NCBI RefSeq assembly: GCF_024979315.1
Contig: NZ_JANLCK010000004.1
Location: 248,001 to 312,000 of the forward strand
DNA length: 64,000 nt
Origin: Herbiconiux oxytropis
GTDB lineage: Bacteria; Actinomycetota; Actinomycetes; Actinomycetales; Microbacteriaceae
Direction of reading: 5' to 3'
Both the position numbers and the translations under genes were made by a program. Below are positions 20,789 to 28,915 of the stretch, one piece after another (position 1 is the first letter of the stretch; each line of letters opens with the position of its first letter). The notes under the pieces are model-generated. The model did not search any database. It was not told where the DNA came from and saw nothing but the letters and a program-made list of their open reading frames with translations.

Positions 20789-22447
20789 TCACATCCGGTC
20801 GGGCGCGGAGACGCCGATGAGGTCGAGACCGTTGCGGATGACCTGGCCCGTCGCATCGTTCAGCCACAACCGCGTGCCGTGCACGGGTGCGATCTCCTCG
20901 TCGCCGAAGGGGAGCACCCGGGTGGCGTCGTACCAGCGGTGGAAGTGCCCGGCGAGCTCCTCGAGGTAGCGGGCCACGCGGTGCGGCTCGCGGAGCTCGG
21001 CGGAGTGCGCCACGATCCGCGGGAACTCCTGCAGGGCGCCGATCAGGGCCGTCTCAGTGGGGTGCACGAGGAGGCCGGGCTCGAAGGCCTCACGGGTGAC
21101 CCCGGCGGCCTCGGCGTTGCGGGCCACCGAGCGCGTGCGGGCGTGCGCGTACTGCACGTAGAAGACGGGGTTGTCGTTCGAGCGCGAGCGCAGCTGCTCG
21201 CCGTCGAGCGAGAGCGGCGAGTCGGCCGGATACCGGGCCAGCCAGTAGCGCAGGGCGTCGGCGCCGAGCCAGGAGAGCAGGTCGTCGAGCTCGATGATGT
21301 TTCCGGCGCGCTTGGAGAGCTTCGCGCCGTTGAGGTTCACGAGCTGGCCGATCAGCACGCTGAGGCTCACCGACGGGTCGTCTCCGGCCGCAGCGGCCAG
21401 GGCCTTGAGGCGCCCGACGTAGCCGTGGTGGTCGGCGCCCAGTAGGTAGATCTTCTCGGCGAAGCCGCGATCCTTCTTGCTCAGGTAGTAGGCGGCGTCG
21501 GCCGCGAAGTAGGTCACCACACCGTTGCCGCGGGTGAGCACGCGGTCCTTGTCGTCGCCGAAGTCGGTCGTGCGCACCCAGACGGCGTCGTCGGCCTCGA
21601 ACACGTGGCCCTGGGCGCGCAGACGCTCCTCGGCGTCGTCGATGGCCGTGCGGCCGGTCTCCGCATCCGGAGCGTGCAGGGTCTGTTCGGAGAAGAACAC
21701 GTCGAAGTGCACGCGGAAGCTCTCGAGCGACTGCTTGATCTCGGCCAGCTGGAACTCGTAGGCGAGGTCCCGAGCGAGGGCGACCGCCTCGTCCTGCGGC
21801 TTGTCGAGCAGGTCGGGAACGGCCTCGAGCACGCGCTGGGCGAGGGTCTGGATGTAGGGCCCCGGGTAGCCCTTCTCGGGGGTCGGCTCCCCCTTGGCGG
21901 CGGCGAGCACCGAGAGGCCGAAGACGTCCATCTGGCTGCCGGCGTCGTTGATGTAGTACTCGGTCGTGACCGCGGCTCCGGATGCCTTGAGCACCCGGGC
22001 GATCGAGTCGCCGAGTGCGGCCCACCGGGTGTGGCCGATGTGCAGGGGTCCCGTGGGGTTGGCGGAGACGAACTCCATGTTGATGACGTGGCCGGCGAGC
22101 ACCGAGTTGTGCCCGTAGGTGTCGCCCGCCTCCACGACCGAACGCGCGATCTCGCCCGCGGCCGCGGTGTCGAGACGGATGTTGATGAAGCCGGGGCCTG
22201 CGACCTCCACCGAGGCGACGCCGTCGACGGCCTCGAGCGCCGGCACGAGCTCGAGCGCGAACTCGCGGGGGTTGCGGCCGAGCCGCTTGGCGAGCTTCAT
22301 GGCGATGTTCGAGGCCCAGTCGCCGTGGTCGCGGTTGCGCGGGCGCTCCACGACCGTGTCGGCCGCCGTGATCGTGACGCCCTCGGCGCCGGCGAGGTGG
22401 GGGCTCACGATCGTGAGCAGAGCGGCGGAGAGGGCTTCAGGAGTCAC
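20789..22447 (-). CDS. argS: Arginyl-tRNA synthetase
   Basis: A 552-residue class I synthetase charging tRNA-Arg. The HIGH motif is in NPTGPLHIGHTRWAALGDS, and the KMSKS-like loop is NGAKLSKRAGNIIELDD. The N-terminal Add-1 domain and the C-terminal DALR anticodon-binding domain (NAEAAGVTREAFEPGLLVHP) are both present. It starts with GTG. A tRNA-Arg(CCG) gene lies under 1 kb upstream on the other strand, beyond the transglutaminase gene. Confidence 0.97.
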   Translation of the reverse strand: MTPEALSAALLTIVSPHLAGAEGVTITAADTVVERPRNRDHGDWASNIAMKLAKRLGRNPREFALELVPALEAVDGVASVEVAGPGFINIRLDTAAAGEIARSVVEAGDTYGHNSVLAGHVINMEFVSANPTGPLHIGHTRWAALGDSIARVLKASGAAVTTEYYINDAGSQMDVFGLSVLAAAKGEPTPEKGYPGPYIQTLAQRVLEAVPDLLDKPQDEAVALARDLAYEFQLAEIKQSLESFRVHFDVFFSEQTLHAPDAETGRTAIDDAEERLRAQGHVFEADDAVWVRTTDFGDDKDRVLTRGNGVVTYFAADAAYYLSKKDRGFAEKIYLLGADHHGYVGRLKALAAAAGDDPSVSLSVLIGQLVNLNGAKLSKRAGNIIELDDLLSWLGADALRYWLARYPADSPLSLDGEQLRSRSNDNPVFYVQYAHARTRSVARNAEAAGVTREAFEPGLLVHPTETALIGALQEFPRIVAHSAELREPHRVARYLEELAGHFHRWYDATRVLPFGDEEIAPVHGTRLWLNDATGQVIRNGLDLIGVSAPDRM

Positions 22448-22465
22448 GGCGAACCATCCTACCGC

Positions 22466-23260
22466 TCACCCCAGCTGCACCAGGTCGCGCACATCGTCGG
22501 TGGGCAGCTCGTCGACGACGGCGCCGACCTCGAGCCGGTCCAGCCGCAGGAAGCCTCCGTTGTTGGTGAGGAACGCCGTGTCGGAGGCGTCGCGCCCCGT
22601 CGCGATGCGCACGAGGCTCTGCCTGGGTGCGAGGGTCGTGGCGTCGACGACCTGCCAGGCGCCGTCGATGTAGGCCTCGGCCACGGCGTGGAAGTCCATC
22701 GGCGACAGGCCGGGCGCATAGACCGAGGCGAGCCGCGCGGGCACGTCGAGCGCCCTGAGCAAGGCGATCACGAGGTGCGCGTAGTCGCGGCAGACGCCCT
22801 GGCGGAGCAGCAGGGTCTGCACCGCGCCATCGGTGGGGGCGCTCGAGCCGGGCACATAGCTCAGCTCCGAACCCACCCAGGAGCTCACGGCCTCGAGCAG
22901 ATCGCGGCCGTGCAGGCCGTGGAACTCCGCCACCGCGGTCGGCAGCAGCGTGTCGGACTCGCAGTAGCGGCTCGGCCGCAGGTAGCGGATGAGGTCCATC
23001 GGTTCGACCAGGGCGGGCGCAGCACGCCCTTCGAGCTCGGCCTCGTACCGCACGGCCAGGGTGCCTGCCGGCACGTCGAATGTGTGCAGGCGAGTGCCGT
23101 GGGAGTCGAGCACCTCCTGGGCGGTGACGAGCTCGTCGCCCACCCGGAACTCCAGGAGCTCCCGGCGCGGGGCGACGCCCTCGGCGACGGCGACGGAGAA
23201 GACGACTGTGGTGGCCTTGTCGACGGTGGCCTCGATGGAGGCGAAGACGGTGCGCAGCAT
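22466..23260 (-). CDS. Transglutaminase-like family protein
   Basis: A 264-residue protein with an N-terminal beta-rich region followed by a transglutaminase-like core. The Cys-His-Asp triad is visible in RQGVCRDYAHLVIALL, PMDFHAVAEAY and WQVVDATTLAPR. Such bacterial proteins are usually cysteine proteases or amide hydrolases, and the substrate is unknown. Neither a signal peptide nor a membrane segment is seen, so it is probably cytoplasmic. It is 18 nt upstream of argS on the same strand and divergent from the tRNA gene. Confidence 0.85.
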   Translation of the reverse strand: MLRTVFASIEATVDKATTVVFSVAVAEGVAPRRELLEFRVGDELVTAQEVLDSHGTRLHTFDVPAGTLAVRYEAELEGRAAPALVEPMDLIRYLRPSRYCESDTLLPTAVAEFHGLHGRDLLEAVSSWVGSELSYVPGSSAPTDGAVQTLLLRQGVCRDYAHLVIALLRALDVPARLASVYAPGLSPMDFHAVAEAYIDGAWQVVDATTLAPRQSLVRIATGRDASDTAFLTNNGGFLRLDRLEVGAVVDELPTDDVRDLVQLG

Positions 23261-23341
23261 GATCCCGATCCTGACACGGCCGAGAGCGGGACGGTGACCA
23301 GGCGGCCGCCAAGATCCTGCTAACCTTGACGAGCACCCCGG

Positions 23342-23414
23342 GCCCCCATAGCTCAGGGGATAGAGCGTCTGCCTCCGGAGCAGAAGGCCGTAGGTTCAAA
23401 TCCTACTGGGGGCA
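23342..23414 (+). tRNA. tRNA-Arg (anticodon CCG)
   Basis: A 73-nt cloverleaf. The acceptor stem is GCCCCCA/TGGGGGC with discriminator A. The D arm is GCTC/GAGC, the anticodon stem TCTGC/GCAGA with loop CTCCGGA (anticodon CCG), and the T arm GTAGG-TTCAAAT-CCTAC. The 3' CCA is not encoded (the next bases are CCT), so it must be added. It decodes CGG, a frequent codon in this GC-rich genome. Confidence 0.97.
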
Positions 23415-23510
23415 CCTTCCCTCCATTCCGCGTCCCTCCATTACACTGTGGCCCACGCGGACCACCCATCCGCGTGACCAGGCAATCCGTCGATGGAGAA
23501 GGACCCGTTC

Positions 23511-23720
23511 ATGCCCGCTGTAGAGACCTACCGCGCCCACAACATGTGGCACAACCGGATGCAGGGCGAGGAGATCGATCTCTCGTCCCACGTCATCCGC
23601 ACCCAGGCCATCGCCGAGGGCCGCACCTGGGCCCGCACCCGGCAGTGCGACCACATCGTGCTGAAGGCCGACGGCACGATCGAGTCGGTGACGCCGTTCG
23701 CCAGAACGCCCGCGGTCTAG
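23511..23720 (+). CDS. Small DUF2188-like protein
   Basis: A 69-residue protein. The pattern of W, a central TQAIAEGRTWAR helix and a terminal HIVLKADGTIESV strand resembles the DUF2188 small domain (Trp, then T-x-x-A-x2-x-R, then h-x-DG-x-I). The ATG at 23511 is preferred because GGAGAAGGA lies about 7 nt upstream; an ATG at 23493 would add six residues and overlap that site. Function unknown. Its stop overlaps the stop of the convergent peptidase gene within a single CTAG. Confidence 0.7.
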   Translation: MPAVETYRAHNMWHNRMQGEEIDLSSHVIRTQAIAEGRTWARTRQCDHIVLKADGTIESVTPFARTPAV

Positions 23721-25006
23721 ACCAGGCGGACGAAGTAGTAGCTGCCCCAGAGGCCGTTGGCGTGGGTCACGTAGCGGCCCCAGTCGGGCGAATGGATGAC
23801 GCCGCCGTGGCCGTCGTAGATGCCGATGTGCGAGCCCGGCCAGACCACGAGGTCGCCTGGGGCCGCATCCTGAGCCGACACCCGCACGCCCATGGCCGCC
23901 TGACGGCTCACGAGCCGCGGCAGCTGGATCCCGAACTGGCCGTAGACGTACTGCGTGAGACCGTCGCAGCCGAAGCTGTCGCTCGGGTCTGCGCCGTAGC
24001 CGTAGGGCACGACGCCCACGAACTGCTCGGCGTAGTCGACGACGGCCTGGCCGCTGTAGGACTGCGAGGGCGGTGCGACGTTGACCGGGGCCGGCTCGGG
24101 CGCGGGTGCGGGAGCCGGGCCGCCGCCTCCGCCTCCGCCTGAACCCGAACCGCCCGCGTCGTCGGCGGCCTGGCGCTGACGCTCGGCCTCGGCCGCCGCT
24201 TCGGCTCGGGCCTGCTCCTCGGCGAGCTGGCGCTCCCTCTCGACCCGCACACCCTCGTTGAACTGCTCGGTCGTGAGCGCGGTGTTCTGCTTCAGAGCGT
24301 TCAGCTGCACGGTGAGCTCGGCCTCGTGCGCCTCCTGCTCGAGCAGCGCGCCCTGCACGTCGGCCTGCGCGTCGCGAGCCGACTGCAGCGAGGCGGCGGC
24401 CTCGGCGGCGAGTCCCTCGAGTCGCTGCTTCGCCACGACGGCCTGCTTGCTGAGGGAGTCCGCCGTGTTCGCGTCCTGCTCGGCCTGGTCGAACACGGTC
24501 TTGCTGGTCTCGCTGAGCTTCGACATGGCGCCGAGCTGGTAGAGGAGGTCGTCGCTGTCGTCGCCCGAGACCATGAGCTGCGAGGTGAGGTCGTTGCCGG
24601 CACTGCGGGCGAACTGGGCGGCCAGCGAGGCGGCGCGCTTGCTCGAGGTCGCGGCCTCGGCCTCCGCCTCGGTGGCCTGGGCCGCGAGGCCGTCGGCCTT
24701 GCGCTGGCCCGCCGCGAGGGCGTTCTGTGCCGACTGGTCGACCTGCCACGCGGCGTCGGCCACCGCCTGAGCAGCCTCGACCTCGGCCTGGAGACCTGCG
24801 ATCAGGCCCTCGATCTCCGCGATCTGCGAGGCCTTGGCGCTCTCGTCGTTCTGCGCCGCCACCACGTCGTCCCAGCTCGGGTAGTCGGTGGCCACCGCGG
24901 GCGAGGCCACGAGCAGCGTGGCGGCGAGCACGCCGGCGGAGATCAGGGCACAGGGTCCGGCCAGTCGGCGCGGAGCGCGGAAGGCGGATGATTCGGTGCG
25001 GCGCAT
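23717..25006 (-). CDS. Secreted NlpC/P60 (C40) peptidoglycan peptidase
   Basis: A 429-residue secreted protein. A signal peptide ends near residue 39 (ASPAVA). Residues 45-285 form a long Ala/Glu/Gln-rich coiled coil, and a Gly/Pro/Ala linker covers 285-312. The C-terminal NlpC/P60 domain has Cys347 (SFGCDGLTQYVYG), His393 (GSHIGIYDG) and His405 as catalytic residues. It resembles RipA-type endopeptidases cutting D-Glu-mDAP or related bonds in peptidoglycan; the coiled coil often restrains activity until partner binding. The ATG at 25006 with GGGAG upstream is preferred over a longer frame. Confidence 0.92.
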   Translation of the reverse strand: MRRTESSAFRAPRRLAGPCALISAGVLAATLLVASPAVATDYPSWDDVVAAQNDESAKASQIAEIEGLIAGLQAEVEAAQAVADAAWQVDQSAQNALAAGQRKADGLAAQATEAEAEAATSSKRAASLAAQFARSAGNDLTSQLMVSGDDSDDLLYQLGAMSKLSETSKTVFDQAEQDANTADSLSKQAVVAKQRLEGLAAEAAASLQSARDAQADVQGALLEQEAHEAELTVQLNALKQNTALTTEQFNEGVRVERERQLAEEQARAEAAAEAERQRQAADDAGGSGSGGGGGGGPAPAPAPEPAPVNVAPPSQSYSGQAVVDYAEQFVGVVPYGYGADPSDSFGCDGLTQYVYGQFGIQLPRLVSRQAAMGVRVSAQDAAPGDLVVWPGSHIGIYDGHGGVIHSPDWGRYVTHANGLWGSYYFVRLV

Positions 25007-25036
25007 GGGTCTCCCCCGGTGATCGGATCTGCTGAT

Positions 25037-25063
25037 CGTGAACACTCTCGTCACACGAGTCAC
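25037..25063 (-). promoter_or_regulatory. GTGAC direct repeats upstream of the NlpC/P60 gene
   Basis: On the minus strand three 9-nt units follow one another, GTGACTCGT, GTGACGAGA and GTGTTCACG, ending about 30 nt before the start codon. MtrA-type regulators of actinobacterial cell-wall hydrolases bind direct GTnAC repeats, so this may be an operator. The 9-nt period is shorter than the usual spacing, which keeps confidence low. Confidence 0.25.
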
Positions 25064-25144
25064 AGCAACAACATCGACCACAGTAGCAACACGCCGGGCA
25101 TCATGACAGCCCGAATCCTGTCGGAGGGGTTATAAGGGGGCGCC

Positions 25145-25879
25145 TCAGGCGGCGAGAGCGGCCGCGCGCGCGACAGACGCCAGGATCGAGACGAACTGGC
25201 CATCGGCCGCCCCCACGTCCTCGGGGTGCCACTGCACGCCCACGATCGGCAGTCGCTCGTGCTCGACGGCCTCGATGATCCCGTCGGCCGCGGTGGCGGC
25301 GATCCGGAGACCCGAGCCGAGCCGGTCGACGGCCTGGTGGTGGGCGCTGCGGGTGGCCACCCGGCGGCCGAGTCGGGCGGCGAGCACGGAGCCTGCACTC
25401 AGCTCCACGTCGTGATCGCTCATCACGCGATGCACCGGCACGCTCTCGTGGCGGTGCGATGAGCCGTCGCCGAGATCCTGCAGGAGCGTGCCGCCGAGCG
25501 CCACGTTGATGATCTGATGGCCCCGGCAGATGCCGACGAGCGGGGTGGAGCGCTCGACCGCGCGGCGCACGAGAGCGAGCTGCGCCTCGTCGGCGTGCTC
25601 GAGGTGCAGCCCCTCGCGAGCGTAGCCTCGGGCGGCACCGTAGTACTCGGGCGCGATGTCCTCACCGCCGAGCACCACGAGGGCGTCGGATCCGTCGGTG
25701 CGCCGGAGCACCCCGTGCTCACCCTCCACGGCCGCTTCGACCACATCGACGTCCCAGCCCGCCCGGGCGGCATCGCGTGCTGCGCGCTCGAGCAGGAGCT
25801 TCGAGTACGCCCCGTACTCGGGTGCGTGGGGCCGCTCGCGCGTCACGACGACGACGCTGAGACGGGTTCCGGTGGGCAC
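25145..25879 (-). CDS. Class I glutamine amidotransferase, peptidase C26 (gamma-Glu-GABA hydrolase-like)
   Basis: A 244-residue amidohydrolase of the PuuD-like family. The nucleophile is in LVGICRGHQIINVALGG, followed by the oxyanion segment LLQDLGDG, with the His-Glu pair in GVQWHPEDVGA. Members cleave gamma-glutamyl amides such as gamma-glutamyl-GABA in polyamine breakdown; the substrate here is uncertain. The GTG at 25879 is chosen because GGAAGGA lies 8-9 nt upstream. It is divergent from the TPM-domain gene with 96 nt between starts. Confidence 0.85.
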   Translation of the reverse strand: MPTGTRLSVVVVTRERPHAPEYGAYSKLLLERAARDAARAGWDVDVVEAAVEGEHGVLRRTDGSDALVVLGGEDIAPEYYGAARGYAREGLHLEHADEAQLALVRRAVERSTPLVGICRGHQIINVALGGTLLQDLGDGSSHRHESVPVHRVMSDHDVELSAGSVLAARLGRRVATRSAHHQAVDRLGSGLRIAATAADGIIEAVEHERLPIVGVQWHPEDVGAADGQFVSILASVARAAALAA

Positions 25880-25962
25880 ACGACCATCCTTCCGGCCCGA
25901 CGCCACCTGCGCATCCGCCCGCGTCATGAAGAGAAACATGGCGACGACACCCCACCCCCTCC

Positions 25963-25968
25963 TAGAAT
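25963..25968 (+). promoter_or_regulatory. -10 element of a leaderless promoter for the TPM gene
   Basis: TAGAAT is followed by exactly 7 nt and then the ATG at 25976. No Shine-Dalgarno is present, so transcription probably starts at the A of the start codon. No clear -35 is seen. Confidence 0.5.
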
Positions 25969-25975
25969 CTGGGCA

Positions 25976-28105
25976 ATGAGAGTCCCGCACCGCACCCGCC
26001 GAGCGGCCACTCGCCGCCCGTTGTCCGCCGTCTTCGCCGCAGCCGCCGCAGCGGTCGCCGCCACGGCCCTCCTCGTCGTCCCCGGGGCACTGCTCGCTCC
26101 CCCGTCGGCCCACGCCGGAGACCCCGTCTCGTTCGACGGCCGCTACGTCGTCGACGAGACCGGCGTCCTCGGATCCGATGAGGGCGAGGTGCAGGATGCC
26201 GTGCAGCAGCTCGCCACCGAGCAGGGCGTCAACCTCTTCGTGGTCTTCACCGACAGCTTCGAGAACCCGTCCGACCGGGGGGCCTGGACCGACGAGGTCG
26301 CGTCGACCAACCAGTTCGGCACCAACGACGTGCTGCTGGCGGTGGCGGTCGACGATCGTCTCTACCAGCTCTCGGTCGACGGCGGATTCGCGCTCGACGA
26401 CGATCAGCTCGAGCGGATCGAGACCGAGGACATCATCCCGGCGCTCCGGGTCGACGACTGGGCCGGCGCGGCCGTGGCCGCCGCAGAAGGGATCGATCGC
26501 GAGCTCGGCGGATCCGGGGGCGAGGGCGCCGTGACGCCCGGCGGCATCCCTGCGGCGGTCTTCTGGGTCGTCGCGCTGGTCGTGATCGTGCTCGTCGCCG
26601 CCCTGGTGATCGCCCTCGTGGTGCGTCGTCGACGCAAGATCGACTCGTCGGTCTCGGCCCAGGCGGCCGAGGCCGGGCCGAGTCTGAAGGAGCTCGAGCA
26701 GCGGGTGGGCGCCGTGCTCGTCGACCTCGACGATGCCGTGACCTCGAGCGAGGAGGAGCTCGGTTTCGCCGTGGCGCAGTTCGGCACCGAGGCCACCGCC
26801 GCCTACACCCAGGTGCTCGCCGCGGTGAAGAAGAAGCGCAGCGAGGCCTTCGCGCTCAAGCAGCGCCTCGACGACGCCGAGCCCGACACCGACGAGGAGC
26901 GCCGCACCTGGTCGGAGCAGATCATCGCGATGTGCGACGAGGCCTCCGACGAGCTCGACGCCCAGGTCGACTCCTTCGCCGCGCTCCGCGAGGTCGAGCG
27001 CGATCCGCTCTCCGCCCACACCGCGGCCGCCGCCGAGCTCGCGGCGCTCTCGGCCGAGACCACCGAGGCGAAGACCAGGGCCGCGCGGCTCTCAGAGCGC
27101 TACGACGCCCACGCGCTGCAGTCGCTCGACGGCAGCGTGCCGCAGCTCGAGGGCCTGCGCGTGCTCGCCGAGAACGCTCTCGCGGCGGCCCGCACCGAGA
27201 TCGACGCCGGTCGCACCGCGGAAGCCGCCCTCGGCATCCGCGCCGCCCGTCAGGCGGTGGGCCAGTCGCGCACGATCGTGGCGGCGATCGCCTCGCTCGA
27301 GTCCGAGCTCGACCAGGCCGCAGGAACGCTCGCCGCAGTCGTCGCGGACGCCGAACGGGACATCGCGGAGGCCGCGCGCCTTCAGGCCGCGGGCCAGGCC
27401 CAGCCCCAGCTGGCCTCCCTCGCCCAGACCGTGAGCGTCGAGCTCGACCGCGCCCGCGGCATCGGGGCGCGCGATCCGCTCACGGCCCGTGCCGCCCTCG
27501 AGGCTGCCGACGCGCCCCTCGACGCCGCCCTCGCCTCCGTGCGCGACGAGCAGGAGCGAGCCGCGCGCCTCATCGTGCAGCGCGACCGCGCCATCGCCAC
27601 CGCGCAGAACGAGGTCGGGCAGGCTCAGAGCTTCCTGCAGACCAGGCGTGGCGCGGTGGGTCCGGATGCCCGAACGCGGCTCTCCGAGGCGCAGCGCCAC
27701 CTCGACCAGTCGCTCGCGCTCGCCACGACCGACCCCGAGGCGTCGCTCCGCGAGGCCACGACGGCGTCGCAGCTCGCGAGCCGGGCGACCTCGTCGGCTC
27801 GGCTCGACGTCTCCAGCACGCTCGACAACTACAGCAACTACGGCACGTCGTACGACGGCGGCGGGCGAGGAGACGACAGCTACGACGGCGGCCTGCTCGG
27901 AGGCATCCTCGGCGGCCTCCTCGGCGGAGACGGCGGCGGCAGCAGCTGGTCCGGCGGATCCAGCGGCGGCTGGGGTGGCGGGAGCCGCGGAGGCGGCTAC
28001 AGCAGCCGATCCTCGAGTCGGCGCAGCTCGAGCTCGAGCTCGGGCTCGCGGCGTTCCAGCGGCGGCCGCTCGTCCGGCCGGCGCGGCGGCGGAGGCCGTT
28101 TCTGA
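25976..28105 (+). CDS. TPM-domain membrane protein with coiled coil and Gly/Ser-rich tail
   Basis: A 709-residue protein. A signal peptide ends near residue 47 (PPSAHA). A TPM domain (residues about 50-175, FDGRYVVDETGVLGSDE, NDVLLAVAVDDRLYQLSV) is followed by one membrane helix (192-216, then RRRR). A long Ala/Glu/Arg-rich helical cytoplasmic region follows, ending in a Gly/Ser/Arg-rich tail. TPM domains occur in plant TLP18.3 and bacterial YgcG-like proteins; some have phosphatase activity, and the role is unclear. It sits 60 nt upstream of pspA, suggesting a role in membrane maintenance. Start is leaderless (TAGAAT). Confidence 0.88.
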   Translation: MRVPHRTRRAATRRPLSAVFAAAAAAVAATALLVVPGALLAPPSAHAGDPVSFDGRYVVDETGVLGSDEGEVQDAVQQLATEQGVNLFVVFTDSFENPSDRGAWTDEVASTNQFGTNDVLLAVAVDDRLYQLSVDGGFALDDDQLERIETEDIIPALRVDDWAGAAVAAAEGIDRELGGSGGEGAVTPGGIPAAVFWVVALVVIVLVAALVIALVVRRRRKIDSSVSAQAAEAGPSLKELEQRVGAVLVDLDDAVTSSEEELGFAVAQFGTEATAAYTQVLAAVKKKRSEAFALKQRLDDAEPDTDEERRTWSEQIIAMCDEASDELDAQVDSFAALREVERDPLSAHTAAAAELAALSAETTEAKTRAARLSERYDAHALQSLDGSVPQLEGLRVLAENALAAARTEIDAGRTAEAALGIRAARQAVGQSRTIVAAIASLESELDQAAGTLAAVVADAERDIAEAARLQAAGQAQPQLASLAQTVSVELDRARGIGARDPLTARAALEAADAPLDAALASVRDEQERAARLIVQRDRAIATAQNEVGQAQSFLQTRRGAVGPDARTRLSEAQRHLDQSLALATTDPEASLREATTASQLASRATSSARLDVSSTLDNYSNYGTSYDGGGRGDDSYDGGLLGGILGGLLGGDGGGSSWSGGSSGGWGGGSRGGGYSSRSSSRRSSSSSSGSRRSSGGRSSGRRGGGGRF

Positions 28106-28165
28106 CCCTCGCGGCACCGGCCGCTTCCCACTCCATCACCTGAACCAGAACAGAAGGAGAACACG

Positions 28166-28909
28166 ATGTCCAACAAGCAGTCGATCTTCGGCCGCATCGC
28201 GCAGCTCGCGAAGGCCAACATCAACGCCCTCATCGACCAGGCCGAGGATCCGCAGCTCATGCTCGACCAGCTCGTGCGCGACTACACCACCAACATCGCC
28301 GACGCCGAGAGCGCGATCGCCCAGACCATCGGCAACCTCCGCCTGCTCGAGGACGACCACCGGGAAGACGTCGCCGCTGCCGCCGACTGGGGCCGCAAAG
28401 CCCTTGCCGCGAGCACGAAGGCCGACGAGTTCCGCGCGGCGGGGAGCGCGGCAGACGCCGACAAGTTCGACGCCCTGGCGAAGGTGGCCCTCACCCGCCA
28501 GCTGCAGTCCGAGAACGAGGCGAAGGACGCCGAGCCCTCGATCGCGTCGCAGACCGAGTCTGTCGAGAAGCTCAAGTCGGGTCTCGCCGCCATGAAGGAG
28601 AAGCTCAACCAGCTGAAGACCCGCCGCGACAGCCTCGTGGCCCGCGCCAAGACCGCGGAGGCCCAGGGCAAGGTGCAGGATGCGCTGAAGAACATCAACG
28701 TGCTCGACCCCACGAGCGACCTCGGCCGCTTCGAGGACAAGATCCGCCGCGAGGAGGCCCGGGTGCGAGGCCAGGAGGAGCTCAACGCCTCGAGCCTCGA
28801 CTCCCAGTTCGAGAGCCTCGAGGACCTCGGCGAGCTCACCGAGGTGGAGGCCCGGCTCGCGGCGCTCAAAGCGGGCTCCGGCCAGAAGACCGTCACCGAC
28901 GGCCAGTAG
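28166..28909 (+). CDS. pspA: PspA/IM30 family protein
   Basis: A 247-residue, largely helical protein of the PspA/Vipp1 (ESCRT-III-like) family, which coats and repairs stressed membranes. The N-terminal amphipathic helix (QSIFGRIAQLAKANINALI) and the following DPQLMLDQLVRDYTTNI hairpin are diagnostic. The rest is heptad-rich. GAAGGAGAA lies before the ATG. It follows the TPM-domain gene and is probably co-transcribed. There is no pspF or pspBC nearby; in other actinobacteria the partners differ. Confidence 0.93.
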   Translation: MSNKQSIFGRIAQLAKANINALIDQAEDPQLMLDQLVRDYTTNIADAESAIAQTIGNLRLLEDDHREDVAAAADWGRKALAASTKADEFRAAGSAADADKFDALAKVALTRQLQSENEAKDAEPSIASQTESVEKLKSGLAAMKEKLNQLKTRRDSLVARAKTAEAQGKVQDALKNINVLDPTSDLGRFEDKIRREEARVRGQEELNASSLDSQFESLEDLGELTEVEARLAALKAGSGQKTVTDGQ

Positions 28910-28915
28910 TCGGCG

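Noticed and set aside
25007-25144. c-di-AMP (ydaO-type) riboswitch before the NlpC/P60 gene
   Set aside because: Such riboswitches often precede these genes in actinobacteria, but the 138-nt leader is shorter than usual for this class plus its expression platform, and the conserved core segments were not found.
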